From positions 1 to 34,813 of IMG/VR virus record IMGVR_UViG_3300023313_000020: a stretch of DNA of 34,813 nt; one strand, 5' to 3'. Positions 1-6,676 of this stretch are shown in pieces; position 1 is the stretch's first letter, and every line of letters begins with the position of its first letter. The notes under the pieces were generated by a model. That model was given only the letters and a program-made list of their open reading frames with translations, was not told where the DNA came from and made no database searches. The translations under genes and the position numbers were made by a program. The stretch is from a virus.

Positions 1-119
1 ATGGGTAAACTTCAACGGCACAGGCACGGTTGCTATAAGAGATAGTTTTAATGTATCAAGCATTACAGATAATGGAGTTGGAAAGTATTCAGTAAACTTT
101 GCAACAGCAATGGCAAACT
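1..119. repeat. Terminal direct repeat, left copy
   Basis: These 119 bases are identical to 34695-34813 and continue the same open reading frame. This is what a circular molecule gives when it is assembled into a linear contig with an overlap. It could also be a true terminal repeat, but its position inside a tail fibre gene makes an assembly overlap more likely. Confidence 0.95.
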
Positions 120-289
120 CTAATTATGCACCATCACTATCAAGTAATTTATCATTGTCAGCTTACAATAATACAAACAGGCTTGTTACAGTATCAACGG
201 CAAGCTTAGAAGTATATATATATGAAAGTTCATCACCTACGCTTACAGACGTATCAGTAGTTTCAGTGAATGTTTTCGGAGGTAAATAA
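1..289 (+). CDS. Tail fibre distal protein, 3' part (5' part at 34594-34813)
   Basis: This is the 3' portion of a 129-residue protein whose ATG lies at 34594; the frame runs through the 119-base overlap and ends with TAA at 287-289. The reconstructed protein has a segment of the type AWVNFNG...NVSSITDNGVGKY, a motif I recognise from phage tail fibre and receptor-binding proteins, where it is followed by beta-rich sequence. The 5' end overlaps the stop of the T7-like fibre by ATGA, so the two are probably translated together. I infer that it is an accessory or distal fibre part that contacts the host surface; the receptor cannot be told from sequence. Confidence 0.75.
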   Translation, partial: WVNFNGTGTVAIRDSFNVSSITDNGVGKYSVNFATAMANSNYAPSLSSNLSLSAYNNTNRLVTVSTASLEVYIYESSSPTLTDVSVVSVNVFGGK

Positions 290-311
290 TGAATAACACA
301 AGGAGTATAAA

Positions 312-731
312 ATGAGAATACTATACACTAACAAAGAAGGCGGCTTGAGTATTGTTGTACCATCCTCCAAACTATCAGCTAAGGAAATGGATAAACTAGC
401 TAAGCAAGTCGTTCCAGTTGGCACACCTTACGAGATTGTGGATGCAGCAGACGTTCCATCAGATCGTACGTTCCGCGATGCTTTCAAGCATGACACCTCC
501 ACGGCTAAGCGCAAGGTTCGTGTTAGTGTAACAAAGGCTAAGCAGATTGCACACGATAAGCGTCGTGAAGCACGCGCAGAAGCATTCAAACCATTGGATG
601 TACAGGCTACTATTCCAGCGCAGGCAGTGACCGCAGAAGCAGCGCGTCAAGTTATCAGAGATGCAGATGCACAAAAGCAAATTGATATTGATGCAGCGAC
701 TAGAATATCACAGCTTAAAAAGTTGGTGTAA
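312..731 (+). CDS. Conserved tail-region protein, possible fibre accessory or chaperone
   Basis: A 139-residue protein starting 6 bases after a good AAGGAG site. The N-terminal half (about residues 1-60) has a PYEIVDAADVPSDRTFRDAF stretch that I recognise as conserved in small proteins encoded beside phage tail fibres. The C-terminal half is charged and Ala-rich, probably helical (residues 65-139). It lies between two fibre-type genes, so a role in fibre assembly or attachment is inferred from context only. No enzymatic motif is visible. Confidence 0.6.
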   Translation: MRILYTNKEGGLSIVVPSSKLSAKEMDKLAKQVVPVGTPYEIVDAADVPSDRTFRDAFKHDTSTAKRKVRVSVTKAKQIAHDKRREARAEAFKPLDVQATIPAQAVTAEAARQVIRDADAQKQIDIDAATRISQLKKLV

Positions 732-734
732 GTC

Positions 735-1292
735 ATGGCAACCGTATTGAGAGGGAGCGATAACTTTGACACCAATGAAGCAATAGCACAAATAGACCTA
801 TCATCATTATCATCAAACATAAAACTAAACGTTGGGCAGATTGGAAACTACCATTTTAGTGCCGTTAGTAGTTTTCTTCTATACCTATCTATTGCACAAG
901 ATGAGCAATATGAATGGACTATGGATGCAATAGGAACAAGCATATCAAATCCTTATCTAACTTTTGATGATGCAGTAACAACATCAGTAACAAGCCATCA
1001 TCATGCTGCGGTAGGGACGACATTCAATTCCGTAGCTACTGGCACAGACACAGTTTTTTATTTTGGGCGCAGTGGTGTTGCTGGCGTTGACTACTTCGAT
1101 GGCAATGGTGTAATCACATATAATGCAACAAGAGTATCACTTACTCGCCAAGCGTCTATGAGCGATGTTGGTATTCAAAACTATATAGAGAATGGTGTTA
1201 GCTGGAAACCTAGCTATACACCATCACAGATGGGCAGGGTTAACTTTGCTGCCGCAGCAACAGGTAATATAACCATAGTGAGGATTAAATAA
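735..1292 (+). CDS. Putative tail fibre or receptor-binding protein
   Basis: A 185-residue protein 3 bases after the previous stop. It is rich in Ser, Thr, Gly, Asn and aromatic residues with alternating hydrophobic positions, typical of beta-structured adhesins, and has no signal peptide or membrane segment. A His cluster (SHHHA) lies near residue 90 and could bind metal, as in some fibre tips; that is a guess. It sits after the T7-like fibre and just before the lysis genes, where podoviruses often carry a variable receptor-binding or tailspike gene. I do not recognise a family. Confidence 0.5.
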   Translation: MATVLRGSDNFDTNEAIAQIDLSSLSSNIKLNVGQIGNYHFSAVSSFLLYLSIAQDEQYEWTMDAIGTSISNPYLTFDDAVTTSVTSHHHAAVGTTFNSVATGTDTVFYFGRSGVAGVDYFDGNGVITYNATRVSLTRQASMSDVGIQNYIENGVSWKPSYTPSQMGRVNFAAAATGNITIVRIK

Positions 1293-1472
1293 GTGTATCA
1301 ACCACACCTTGATACTCCAGCCAAGATAGCTACAGACGTTGCTTCATTCACTTCATTCGGCGCGGTATTGGCAGGCTTTCTGCCAGTAGCCGCATCGTTT
1401 CTAACAGTGTTATGGCTGGCTATTCGTATCTACGAGACAGACACCGTTCAAAAGATATTTCACAAAAAATGA
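1293..1472 (+). CDS. Small holin, T7-type phage holin family
   Basis: A 59-residue protein with a GTG start directly after the TAA of the preceding gene. A hydrophobic stretch (about residues 16-46) ends in AIRIYETDTVQ, a signature I recognise from small holins of T7-like and related podophages, followed by a basic tail (HKK). Holins form holes in the inner membrane and set lysis time. Its stop overlaps the next gene by ATGA. Length fits the family. A second holin-like protein lies after the endolysin, so one of the two could be an antiholin or have another membrane role. Confidence 0.7.
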   Translation: MYQPHLDTPAKIATDVASFTSFGAVLAGFLPVAASFLTVLWLAIRIYETDTVQKIFHKK

Positions 1473-1906
1473 TTGTCAGATATGCGGCATATCTTGCTGC
1501 ATGGTTTATTGCAGTCATTGTGGGCATTCTTGGCGGATACCTGTTAGCTAAACATACAGGCATAGGCTACTCAATATGGGGTAATGAAGTGGATGGTTAT
1601 TGTGGAGACATCCTATATAAAAACAAAGAAGCTAAGTATTGGTATATAAGAATGTTCCCTTGTTTCTTTTGGAGTTGTATAAGAAATCCAGCCAACAATC
1701 TTTTAAGAAGCACGCTATCCGCAGAAGGTATGATTAAAGAAATTAAGAACCATGGTAATACATCAGTAATATATATGGAAGATGGTAGAAAGTATTTCTT
1801 CTATTATAAAAATAGTGGGTATAAAATAAAGATAGGCTGGAGATTTTGGGGCGATCAAATAAAGGTTGGGGAGTATTATAAGGCTAGTTTTGTATTCAAC
1901 CCTTGA
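1469..1906 (+). CDS. Membrane-anchored protein of the lysis region, unknown
   Basis: A 145-residue protein. The frame is open from 1412, but ATG 1469 is preferred because it overlaps the holin stop as ATGA; the longer start would bury 61 bases in the holin gene. One clear membrane segment (about residues 5-27, AAWFIAVIVGILGGYLL) is followed by a mostly soluble domain with several Cys, Trp and Tyr residues. An inner-membrane anchor with a periplasmic domain would suit an inner spanin, but no coiled coil or partner lipoprotein is visible. The last codons overlap the -35 of the promoter at 1903. Confidence 0.55.
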   Translation: MIVRYAAYLAAWFIAVIVGILGGYLLAKHTGIGYSIWGNEVDGYCGDILYKNKEAKYWYIRMFPCFFWSCIRNPANNLLRSTLSAEGMIKEIKNHGNTSVIYMEDGRKYFFYYKNSGYKIKIGWRFWGDQIKVGEYYKASFVFNP

Positions 1907-1932
1907 CAACCTTTTAAGAGTGTGCTTATAAT
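1903..1932 (+). promoter_or_regulatory. Perfect-consensus sigma70 promoter
   Basis: TTGACA (1903-1908) and TATAAT (1927-1932) are both perfect matches to the consensus, separated by 18 bases. Transcription would start near 1939, giving a short leader with a GGAGG ribosome site before ATG 1954. It is the best sigma70 match I found and could express the secreted protein, endolysin and downstream genes independently of the tail operon. Confidence 0.8.
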
Positions 1933-1953
1933 AGCATACCACAGGAGGAAGTT

Positions 1954-2298
1954 ATGAAACTTTTAATCTTATTAGTAGCCATTCTATCAGTAAGTCTAGC
2001 GAACGCAGATCCATTCGAGGTAGGCAAGGCTATGCCACAAGTAAACAAAGCATCAACTCAATATCAAGGCATTCACTATTGCTATGGCAAAGTGTTAAGC
2101 GCGTATAAGTTTAAGTCAGAAGGTGTTGTAGTCATGGGATTATACTCACAAGATAAAGGCTGGTTTGCATATATTATTGATGGTGAAATAAATGATGTGT
2201 TTATTGGTGATGCAAATTATGATGGCATTATTGATGCGGTACAACCTATAGATGGGAACTTATTCCTAAGTGGTTGCATTAAATTAACGGAGCTATAA
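1954..2298 (+). CDS. Secreted small protein with EF-hand/dockerin-like loop
   Basis: A 114-residue protein preceded by GGAGG. The N-terminus is a classic Sec signal peptide: Lys2, a hydrophobic core LLILLVAILSVSL, and a likely cut after ANA (about residue 18). There is no lipobox Cys, so the mature form should be periplasmic or secreted. Near residue 88 the stretch DANYDGIID matches the DxNxDGxxD calcium-binding loop of EF-hand/dockerin repeats; one loop only. Cys 43 and Cys 108 could form a disulphide. It is the first gene behind the strongest promoter. A role at the cell envelope, such as superinfection exclusion or lysis support, is inference; I know no named family. Confidence 0.6.
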   Translation: MKLLILLVAILSVSLANADPFEVGKAMPQVNKASTQYQGIHYCYGKVLSAYKFKSEGVVVMGLYSQDKGWFAYIIDGEINDVFIGDANYDGIIDAVQPIDGNLFLSGCIKLTEL

Positions 2299-2723
2299 TG
2301 GAGACTATACAAGCAATGATCCTACGACATGAGGGCAACAAGAAATTTCCTTACATGGACACAGTTGGAAAACTAACCATAGGCATTGGACGCAACCTAT
2401 CAGATAATGGCATAAGCAAAGAAGAATCTTTATTCCTATTGAACAATGATATAGTAAGTGCGCAAGAAGAATTGAATTGGAAATTTCCATGGTTTTTAGA
2501 GTTGAATGCAGTAAGGCAGAATGCTTTAACAGATATGCTATTCAACCTTGGGCTACCTAGATTATTAAGATTCAAAAAGTTTATTGCAGCTATGGCAGCC
2601 AAAGATTACAACATAGCATCGAATGAAATGCTTGACAGTATATGGGCGCGTCAGGTAGGTTACCGTGCAATAGAGTTGGCAAAAATGATAAGGACTGGCA
2701 AACCTTTTAATATGGAGAATTGA
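2298..2723 (+). CDS. Endolysin, T4-type lysozyme (glycoside hydrolase 24)
   Basis: A 141-residue muramidase that cuts the glycan backbone of peptidoglycan at the end of infection. The T4 lysozyme active-site pattern is complete: RHEG with Glu12, MDT with Asp21 and LTIGIG with Thr27, at the spacing of the T4 Glu11-Asp20-Thr26 triad. There is no signal peptide, so it needs a holin to reach the wall. The start overlaps the upstream stop (TAATG). Length is slightly below T4 lysozyme (164 residues). It is flanked by lysis and membrane genes. Confidence 0.93.
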   Translation: METIQAMILRHEGNKKFPYMDTVGKLTIGIGRNLSDNGISKEESLFLLNNDIVSAQEELNWKFPWFLELNAVRQNALTDMLFNLGLPRLLRFKKFIAAMAAKDYNIASNEMLDSIWARQVGYRAIELAKMIRTGKPFNMEN

Positions 2724-2724
2724 T

Positions 2725-3120
2725 ATGTGGAGTTTTATTTCATCACTGGTGTCACCAGTAACAGACTTAATAGGAAAATATGTAGAGGATAAAGACAAAG
2801 CCAATGAGTTACGTGGAGAGATGTTCCGTGTACAAACAGAGTTATCTGAAAAGCTTATTGGGTATGAAACAAAATTGCTTGATGGTAAAGCAAAGATAAT
2901 CACAGCGGAAGCCACTGGCAAAAGTTGGATTCAAAGAAACTGGAGACCTATCACAATGCTTACGTTTTTAGTATTGGTTGTTGGTGATTCCCTTGGATTA
3001 CTTGTAAATAGATTAGCACCAGAAGCTTGGACATTATTGCAGATTGGTATAGGAGGATATATAGTTGGTCGCAGTGTTGAGAAGGTAGCACCTAAAGTAA
3101 CAGAGGTGATGAAAAAATAG
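2725..3120 (+). CDS. Holin-like membrane protein (GTA 3TM holin family)
   Basis: A 131-residue protein. An amphipathic N-terminus (1-20) and a charged helical segment (20-65) precede SWIQRNWRPITML (residues 67-79), the hallmark of the three-TM holin family also found in gene transfer agents. Two hydrophobic segments follow (about 77-95 and 102-117). It lies one base after the endolysin stop. In this family it is thought to support export or release of the endolysin. With the small holin at 1293 the phage has two candidates; which one triggers lysis is not clear. Confidence 0.8.
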   Translation: MWSFISSLVSPVTDLIGKYVEDKDKANELRGEMFRVQTELSEKLIGYETKLLDGKAKIITAEATGKSWIQRNWRPITMLTFLVLVVGDSLGLLVNRLAPEAWTLLQIGIGGYIVGRSVEKVAPKVTEVMKK

Positions 3121-3129
3121 GAGATTGAC

Positions 3130-3897
3130 ATGAGAGTATTCTTTATGCCAGACACACAGGTGCGTCCAAACGTACCAGTTGGACACCTTAAGGCTTGTAT
3201 GAATTACATTATAAACAAGAAGCCTGACGTGATAGTAATGATTGGCGACTGGTGGGATATGCCTAGCCTATCTTCCTATGAAAAGAAATCATCGCAATAC
3301 TTTGAAGGCAAGAGAGTGATAGAGGATATAGCATCAGGCAATAGTGCAATGGATCTATTCCTTGAACCTTTAATTAAATTCAATAAGAAGAAAAGAAAAA
3401 ACAAGCTTAAACAATATAAGCCACGCATGGTATTCTGCATGGGCAATCATGAACATAGAATCAGTAGAGCAATATCCGCTGATCCTGCACTGGAGGGTTT
3501 ACTAAGTTATGATATGCTTAACCTTGATGCTTGGGAAGTTCACCCATTCTTAAAGGTTGTTAATATAGAAGGCGTATTATTCTCGCATTACTTTGTGAAT
3601 ACACTATCATTAAAGAAGAATGTAATTGCAGGAACAATAGACAACAAGCTAAAGAACATTGGTAATAGCTTTTGCATGGGGCATCAACAGACTTTACAGT
3701 TTGGCACTCATTATCTAAACGATGGCACAGCGCACATAGGATTGGTTGCAGGGGCGTTTTACCAGCACCATGAGGACTACATGGGCTTTCAGGGTAATCA
3801 TCATTGGAGAGGTGCAGTCATGCTTAACGAATTACATGAAGGCAAGTTCGATCCAATGTTTTTAAGCATAGATTATTTCTTAAGGGAGTGGACATGA
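3130..3897 (+). CDS. Calcineurin-like metallophosphoesterase
   Basis: A 255-residue protein with the metal-binding motifs of the superfamily in order: PDTQ with Asp8 (in place of DxH), GDWWD (39-43), GNHEHR (105-110), FSH (151-153) and MGHQQ (183-187, replacing GHTH). Such enzymes use two metal ions to cleave phosphomonoesters or phosphodiesters; the substrate cannot be read from sequence. Similar proteins occur in many phages. The variant first and last motifs mark it as the phage subtype rather than a generic nuclease (SbcD, Mre11). The ribosome site is AGGAG at 3119-3123. Confidence 0.85.
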   Translation: MRVFFMPDTQVRPNVPVGHLKACMNYIINKKPDVIVMIGDWWDMPSLSSYEKKSSQYFEGKRVIEDIASGNSAMDLFLEPLIKFNKKKRKNKLKQYKPRMVFCMGNHEHRISRAISADPALEGLLSYDMLNLDAWEVHPFLKVVNIEGVLFSHYFVNTLSLKKNVIAGTIDNKLKNIGNSFCMGHQQTLQFGTHYLNDGTAHIGLVAGAFYQHHEDYMGFQGNHHWRGAVMLNELHEGKFDPMFLSIDYFLREWT

Positions 3898-4103
3898 TTA
3901 AGAGCAGAACTAGAGTTCGTATTATAATCGACAACATCAGTGAGATGCGAGGAGTACAAAAGGTTGCCATATTAAACTATCAGGATGGTAAGCTTGAGTA
4001 TATCGACTTCAATGGTGCAAAGGTATCAGAGGGTGTTGACATGGGGCAAGACTTGTTGGGACAACTGATAGATGGACTTGAGTCTATAAGAAGTACACTT
4101 TAA
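3894..4103 (+). CDS. Small protein, unknown
   Basis: A 69-residue protein. ATG 3894 overlaps the upstream stop as ATGA and has GGGAG nearby, so it is preferred over the GTG at 3888. The N-terminus is basic (MIKSRTRVR), followed by alternating hydrophobic beta-type sequence and an acidic helical end. No family is recognised. It is translationally coupled to the phosphoesterase and to the next membrane protein gene. Confidence 0.55.
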   Translation: MIKSRTRVRIIIDNISEMRGVQKVAILNYQDGKLEYIDFNGAKVSEGVDMGQDLLGQLIDGLESIRSTL

Positions 4104-4318
4104 TGCAGACAGGCAAGAGCAGCGCGATAGAAGCATTGATAAATGAAGCAGTAGGATTCACTATTGCAATCATCTTATGGAAGTTTGCTATCGCGCCTTA
4201 CTTTGACATAGTAATAAACTGGTATCAGCTATTGCTAGTTAACGCAATCTTTGTTAGCTTAGGCACACTTAGGATCTTTATTATAAGAAGGTTCTTTATT
4301 ATTTTTGATAAAGGATAA
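4103..4318 (+). CDS. DUF7220-like two-helix membrane protein
   Basis: A 71-residue protein with two membrane segments (about residues 15-32 and 41-58) and a conserved-looking frame: Ser6-Ala-Ile-Glu-Ala at the start, Asn14 with VGF, Pro27, and RIFIIRRFF at the end. This pattern matches the small phage/prophage family I know as DUF7220 (SxxEaxxNvxvGf ... RxYxxRRxF). The function is unknown; it should sit in the inner membrane. It overlaps the previous stop by one base. Confidence 0.55.
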   Translation: MQTGKSSAIEALINEAVGFTIAIILWKFAIAPYFDIVINWYQLLLVNAIFVSLGTLRIFIIRRFFIIFDKG

Positions 4319-4336
4319 TGGATAATGGAGGATAAT

Positions 4337-4717
4337 ATGATACATGAATGGTATGATAACAGAATAGCAGAGCATAACGAAAACTACTTTAGTTCAAGCG
4401 AGTGTGAAGCTTGCGAGTTAGAGAAAGACGACAGCTTTCCTAGCACTGGTATGAAGTTCGATAAAGGTAAGGCACGTTTTGATTTAATACTGCCAGAGTT
4501 TGAACTTGCACTAGCCAAGGTTTTATCACTTGGAGCAGGTAAGTATAATGATGAGAACTATAAGAACGTAGAAGCAAAGAAATACTATGCCGCCTTATGC
4601 CGCCATCTTAATGCTTTCCATGGTGGTGAGCTACATGATACAGAGTCAGGGCTTCCACACCTTGCTCACGTTGCTGCAAACACTATGTTCCTATTGTATC
4701 ACAGCACAAAGAAATAA
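4337..4717 (+). CDS. dATP/dGTP diphosphohydrolase-like protein (DUF5664)
   Basis: A 126-residue protein. ATG 4337 is chosen over ATG 4325 because GGAGG lies 5 bases before it. Motifs of the all-alpha nucleotide pyrophosphohydrolase family are clear: KFDKGKARFDLILPE (about residues 39-53), GAGKYNDENY, and RHLNAFHGGE...TESGLPHLAHVAAN near the C-terminus. Relatives such as MazZ hydrolyse dATP/dGTP in phages with aminoadenine DNA; no PurZ-like synthetase is seen here, so general adjustment of the nucleotide pool is more likely. It is the last rightward gene and overlaps the converging nuclease gene by 35 bases. Confidence 0.8.
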   Translation: MIHEWYDNRIAEHNENYFSSSECEACELEKDDSFPSTGMKFDKGKARFDLILPEFELALAKVLSLGAGKYNDENYKNVEAKKYYAALCRHLNAFHGGELHDTESGLPHLAHVAANTMFLLYHSTKK

Positions 4718-4979
4718 CATCTTCAAGGGTACGTGCAATGCGTACCTTTTCTTTTATCCTTTTTTCAAATAGTAGTTGCTGATCGTTCAAGCCTTTCTTT
4801 CCATAGGCTGTATTGGGATTCTTTATATCACAAAAAAAAGCATCACCATTTACGATGACGATTATATCAGGACACCCATTGCCAACAAATGCCAAGTCGA
4901 TAACCCTAGCACCTTCATCCTTGAAGGCTTGAACTAGGGCATCATGGTTATTATCTTTCCTATATTTATACTTAGGCAA
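4683..4979 (-). CDS. VRR-NUC-type nuclease (PD-(D/E)XK fold)
   Basis: A 98-residue protein with a TTG start (4979) overlapping the upstream stop by 8 bases. It shows the compact phage VRR-NUC layout: His12-Asp13 in the first helix, GNGCPDIIV with Asp38, then FFCDIKN with Asp51 and Lys53, followed by a basic helix. These residues form the metal-dependent nuclease core; relatives are structure-specific nucleases or Holliday junction resolvases. It is the last gene of the leftward recombination operon. Its 3' codons contain the terminator of the opposite operon, and its stop lies within the DUF5664 gene. Confidence 0.8.
   Translation of the reverse strand: MPKYKYRKDNNHDALVQAFKDEGARVIDLAFVGNGCPDIIVIVNGDAFFCDIKNPNTAYGKKGLNDQQLLFEKRIKEKVRIARTLEDVISLCCDTIGT
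4728..4754 (+). terminator. Rho-independent terminator of the rightward operon
   Basis: The stem GGTACG (4728-4733) pairs with CGTACC (4741-4746) around a 7-base loop and is followed by TTTTCTTTT. It lies 11 bases after the stop of the DUF5664 gene, inside the 3' end of the leftward nuclease gene. The opposite strand has no T-run after the stem, so it should act only on rightward RNA. Confidence 0.8.
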
Positions 4980-5139
4980 GCGGACTCTTGTGTTCTATTC
5001 TATGAGCGCGTACCCCATCAACAGCGAACCTTACTGCATCGAATGTATCAAAACCTTGCGAGGTAAAGAATTGAAGGATTTCTCGATACATTACTTCCTC
5101 ATCTTCATCGGCTGGTTTATTATCAATCATTATACCCAT
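4972..5139 (-). CDS. Small acidic protein, unknown
   Basis: A 55-residue protein starting at ATG 5139 with GGAGG five bases upstream. It has an acidic N-terminal part (DNKPADEDEE) and a helical body with FDTFDAVRFAVDGVRAHRI. Its stop overlaps the TTG start of the nuclease gene, suggesting coupled translation. No family is recognised. Confidence 0.6.
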   Translation of the reverse strand: MGIMIDNKPADEDEEVMYREILQFFTSQGFDTFDAVRFAVDGVRAHRIEHKSPLA

Positions 5140-5158
5140 ATCATCCTCCAAAAAAAAG

Positions 5159-5290
5159 TGGGAGCTAGCCTTTTAATCCTCAGTCAGTATGCCTTTGCAG
5201 AGCATGCACGCGAGCCACCGCCTTCACTGATTGCCTTGTCGGGATTTTGGGAGCTAGCCCCCGTTCCGTCGAGTCACCTGCACTCCACGT
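5159..5290 (-). other. GC-rich structured intergenic element with 12-bp direct repeats
   Basis: This non-coding stretch lies within the leftward operon and is clearly more GC-rich than its AT-rich surroundings. TGGGAGCTAGCC occurs twice (5159-5170 and 5248-5259), 89 bases apart. Read on the minus strand, several nested pairings can be drawn: a GGGGG/CTCCC hairpin at the 5' repeat, AATCC with GGATT, TCAGT with ACTGA inside it, and ATGC/GCAT hairpins in the centre. This suggests a folded RNA or a protein-binding DNA element. I do not recognise a known RNA family. Confidence 0.45.
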
Positions 5291-5295
5291 AATAA

Positions 5296-5481
5296 CTAAG
5301 CGACATTTAATTCGCCCATAAATTGTAAGTCTTTTCTGTAAGTTTCAAGATCTTGTGCAGCAAATACAAGGATGTCATCCAGATCATAGCCTTCATTCCA
5401 CAACTTAAACATGTCATCTTCTATGAATTGCCTTTCATCTTCATTCAATAATTCATCCTTGTAATAACGAGGTACGTTCAT
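5296..5481 (-). CDS. Small acidic protein, unknown
   Basis: A 61-residue protein preceded by GGGAG. It is strongly acidic and helical (DELLNEDERQFIEDDMF, then GYDLDDILVFAAQDLETY). No motif of known function is visible. It lies between the HNH nuclease gene and the structured element in the leftward operon, so an early-infection role is inferred from context only. Confidence 0.55.
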   Translation of the reverse strand: MNVPRYYKDELLNEDERQFIEDDMFKLWNEGYDLDDILVFAAQDLETYRKDLQFMGELNVA

Positions 5482-5520
5482 AAAAACTCCCTTGTATTTT
5501 ATATTCTAGCAGATTATCTA

Positions 5521-5811
5521 CTATGAATCAAGCATATCACCTAAAATAATTTCAAGCCACTTGTTAGTTTTGCGAAGTAAATAAGACTGGCTACCATGTT
5601 GAAGCTCAAATCGTTTTAAGTTAGCGTGTAGTTGAGCATGATGTAGTTGACATAGTGGGATAGTTAAATCATCACCAGCCTTTGACCCCATCTTGCCATC
5701 GCCTATTCCTATCAAGTGGTGAGCGCAAGTATTAGGATCAGCGCATACCACACAAGTAAGGTTACGAATATCTTTTAATCTTTTCTTATCTGTTACTCTA
5801 ATGGGCTTCAT
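5521..5811 (-). CDS. HNH endonuclease-like protein of phage recombination regions
   Basis: A 96-residue protein. ATG 5811 is preferred: it shares a base with the NinB stop (TAATG) and has AGGAG upstream; the open frame to 5847 would overlap NinB. It has a zinc-type Cys pair (CVVC), AHH, a KMGSKAGDDLTIPLC stretch and HHAQLH, the layout of small HNH nucleases (CxxC ... HH ... C..HH..LH) that lie near NinB/NinG in lambdoid phages. HNH enzymes cut DNA with one metal ion. Its job is probably processing of recombination or replication intermediates together with NinB and the VRR-NUC protein. Confidence 0.75.
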   Translation of the reverse strand: MKPIRVTDKKRLKDIRNLTCVVCADPNTCAHHLIGIGDGKMGSKAGDDLTIPLCQLHHAQLHANLKRFELQHGSQSYLLRKTNKWLEIILGDMLDS

Positions 5812-6188
5812 TAGTAGCTCCTTGCAGGCAAGGCAACATGATACCATTGTGATGCCAAGAATTCAACTCGTTCCATGAACTCATTAAACTCTTTAGTTTT
5901 CATCTTCGCAGTTGACTTATACACTGGCACTCTATACTGACCAACTTCAATCACTTGTATAGGTTGCAGTAGTTGTTCCTTAAACACTAGCTTCATTTCT
6001 TCTATGGTATATCCAGCTTCATCAGCACACATGCCTATCAATGAATGAAGTCTAGCATTCTGATCCAGGCTGCGACTAGCTTTGTATATCCGAAACACAA
6101 CTTCCGTTTTACCATCCACAGGAACATCATGCAAATAATCCATAACACGTTCTTTTACTTTAACATCTACTATCCTAAAGTTCTTCAT
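5811..6188 (-). CDS. NinB-like recombination protein
   Basis: A 125-residue protein. The central RSLDQNARLHSLIGMCADEAGYTIEEMK and the later TAKMKTKEFNEFMERVEFLA are the typical NinB (Orf of lambda) pattern: Q-N-x-x-x-H, then a helix and a T-K-E-F block. Lambda NinB is a recombination mediator that binds single-stranded DNA and helps load annealing proteins. Its start overlaps the upstream helix-turn-helix gene by 14 bases and its stop touches the HNH gene, so the three are cotranslated. The annealing-protein candidate at 7996 may be its partner. Confidence 0.8.
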   Translation of the reverse strand: MKNFRIVDVKVKERVMDYLHDVPVDGKTEVVFRIYKASRSLDQNARLHSLIGMCADEAGYTIEEMKLVFKEQLLQPIQVIEVGQYRVPVYKSTAKMKTKEFNEFMERVEFLASQWYHVALPARSY

Positions 6189-6456
6189 TGCTACCCTCCA
6201 AGAAAGGAGTTAACATAGCTTGAAGTAATGGGCTTATAGTAGCGTTTGGATTATACCAATGCTTCTGATCGCCTGACTCACCACGATTACTTTTATTGCT
6301 GCCAGTAAGTATTCCATTGTCTTTTAATACTTCTGATACTCTGCTACCCCTAACCTTAAAATATATTCTAATAGTATCAACGGACTGACCGCTTCTATAC
6401 CTATAGCAAATTTCATCAATATCAGATTCACTTAGTTCATTAACATAATAAGCCAT
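6175..6456 (-). CDS. Helix-turn-helix protein, possible regulator
   Basis: A 93-residue protein. ATG 6456 is chosen for the strong AAGGAGG before it. Residues about 10-45 read as a resolvase/Hin-type helix-turn-helix: ESDIDEICYRYRSGQSVDTIRIYF, then VRGSRVSEVLKDNGI. The C-terminal half is hydrophilic, ending in an acidic tail. As the second gene behind the leftward promoter, and next to the repeated operator-like sites, it is a candidate regulator of the divergent promoters. It could also be a nuclease-partner or small terminase-like DNA-binding protein. Confidence 0.55.
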   Translation of the reverse strand: MAYYVNELSESDIDEICYRYRSGQSVDTIRIYFKVRGSRVSEVLKDNGILTGSNKSNRGESGDQKHWYNPNATISPLLQAMLTPFLEGSNEEL

Positions 6457-6458
6457 TA

Positions 6459-6620
6459 TTAAATCCTCCTTGTAATTTGTAAATATACCAAACCCCATAG
6501 ACATGAGACACTAACTATGAATTCTATAATATCTAATGTATGAAAAAAATAACCAGATGCCGCAAGAATTAAAGTACCTATGGATGCAAGCTTAATAAAG
6601 AAAACATTTTCATAACTCAT
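6459..6620 (-). CDS. Small two-helix membrane protein
   Basis: A 53-residue protein, first gene of the leftward operon. ATG 6620 has GGAGG six bases upstream; the longer frame would include the promoter -10. Two membrane segments are visible (about residues 8-25 and 29-47), ending in a positively charged TRRI, so the tail is probably cytoplasmic. Such early small membrane peptides often change the host membrane or block superinfection; here that is inference only. Confidence 0.6.
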   Translation of the reverse strand: MSYENVFFIKLASIGTLILAASGYFFHTLDIIEFIVSVSCLWGLVYLQITRRI

Positions 6621-6640
6621 AATATCCTCCTGATATCGAT

Positions 6641-6668
6641 ATAATAGTACAACGAAAAACATTGTCAA
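6641..6668 (-). promoter_or_regulatory. Leftward early promoter
   Basis: On the minus strand, TTGACA (6663-6668) and TATTAT (6641-6646) are 16 bases apart. The RNA would start near 6634 and meet GGAGG before ATG 6620. It stands back-to-back with the rightward promoter; the two -35 boxes are only 8 bases apart, so the promoters probably influence each other. Confidence 0.75.
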
Positions 6669-6676
6669 GAAAAAAC

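Noticed and set aside
289-315. Eight-codon frame from ATG 289
   Set aside because: Too short and mainly contains the ribosome site of the next gene; no sign of a leader peptide function.
4990-5292. Plus-strand 100-residue frame across the structured element
   Set aside because: It lies antisense to a better-supported minus-strand gene with GGAGG and crosses the GC-rich non-coding element; no ribosome site.
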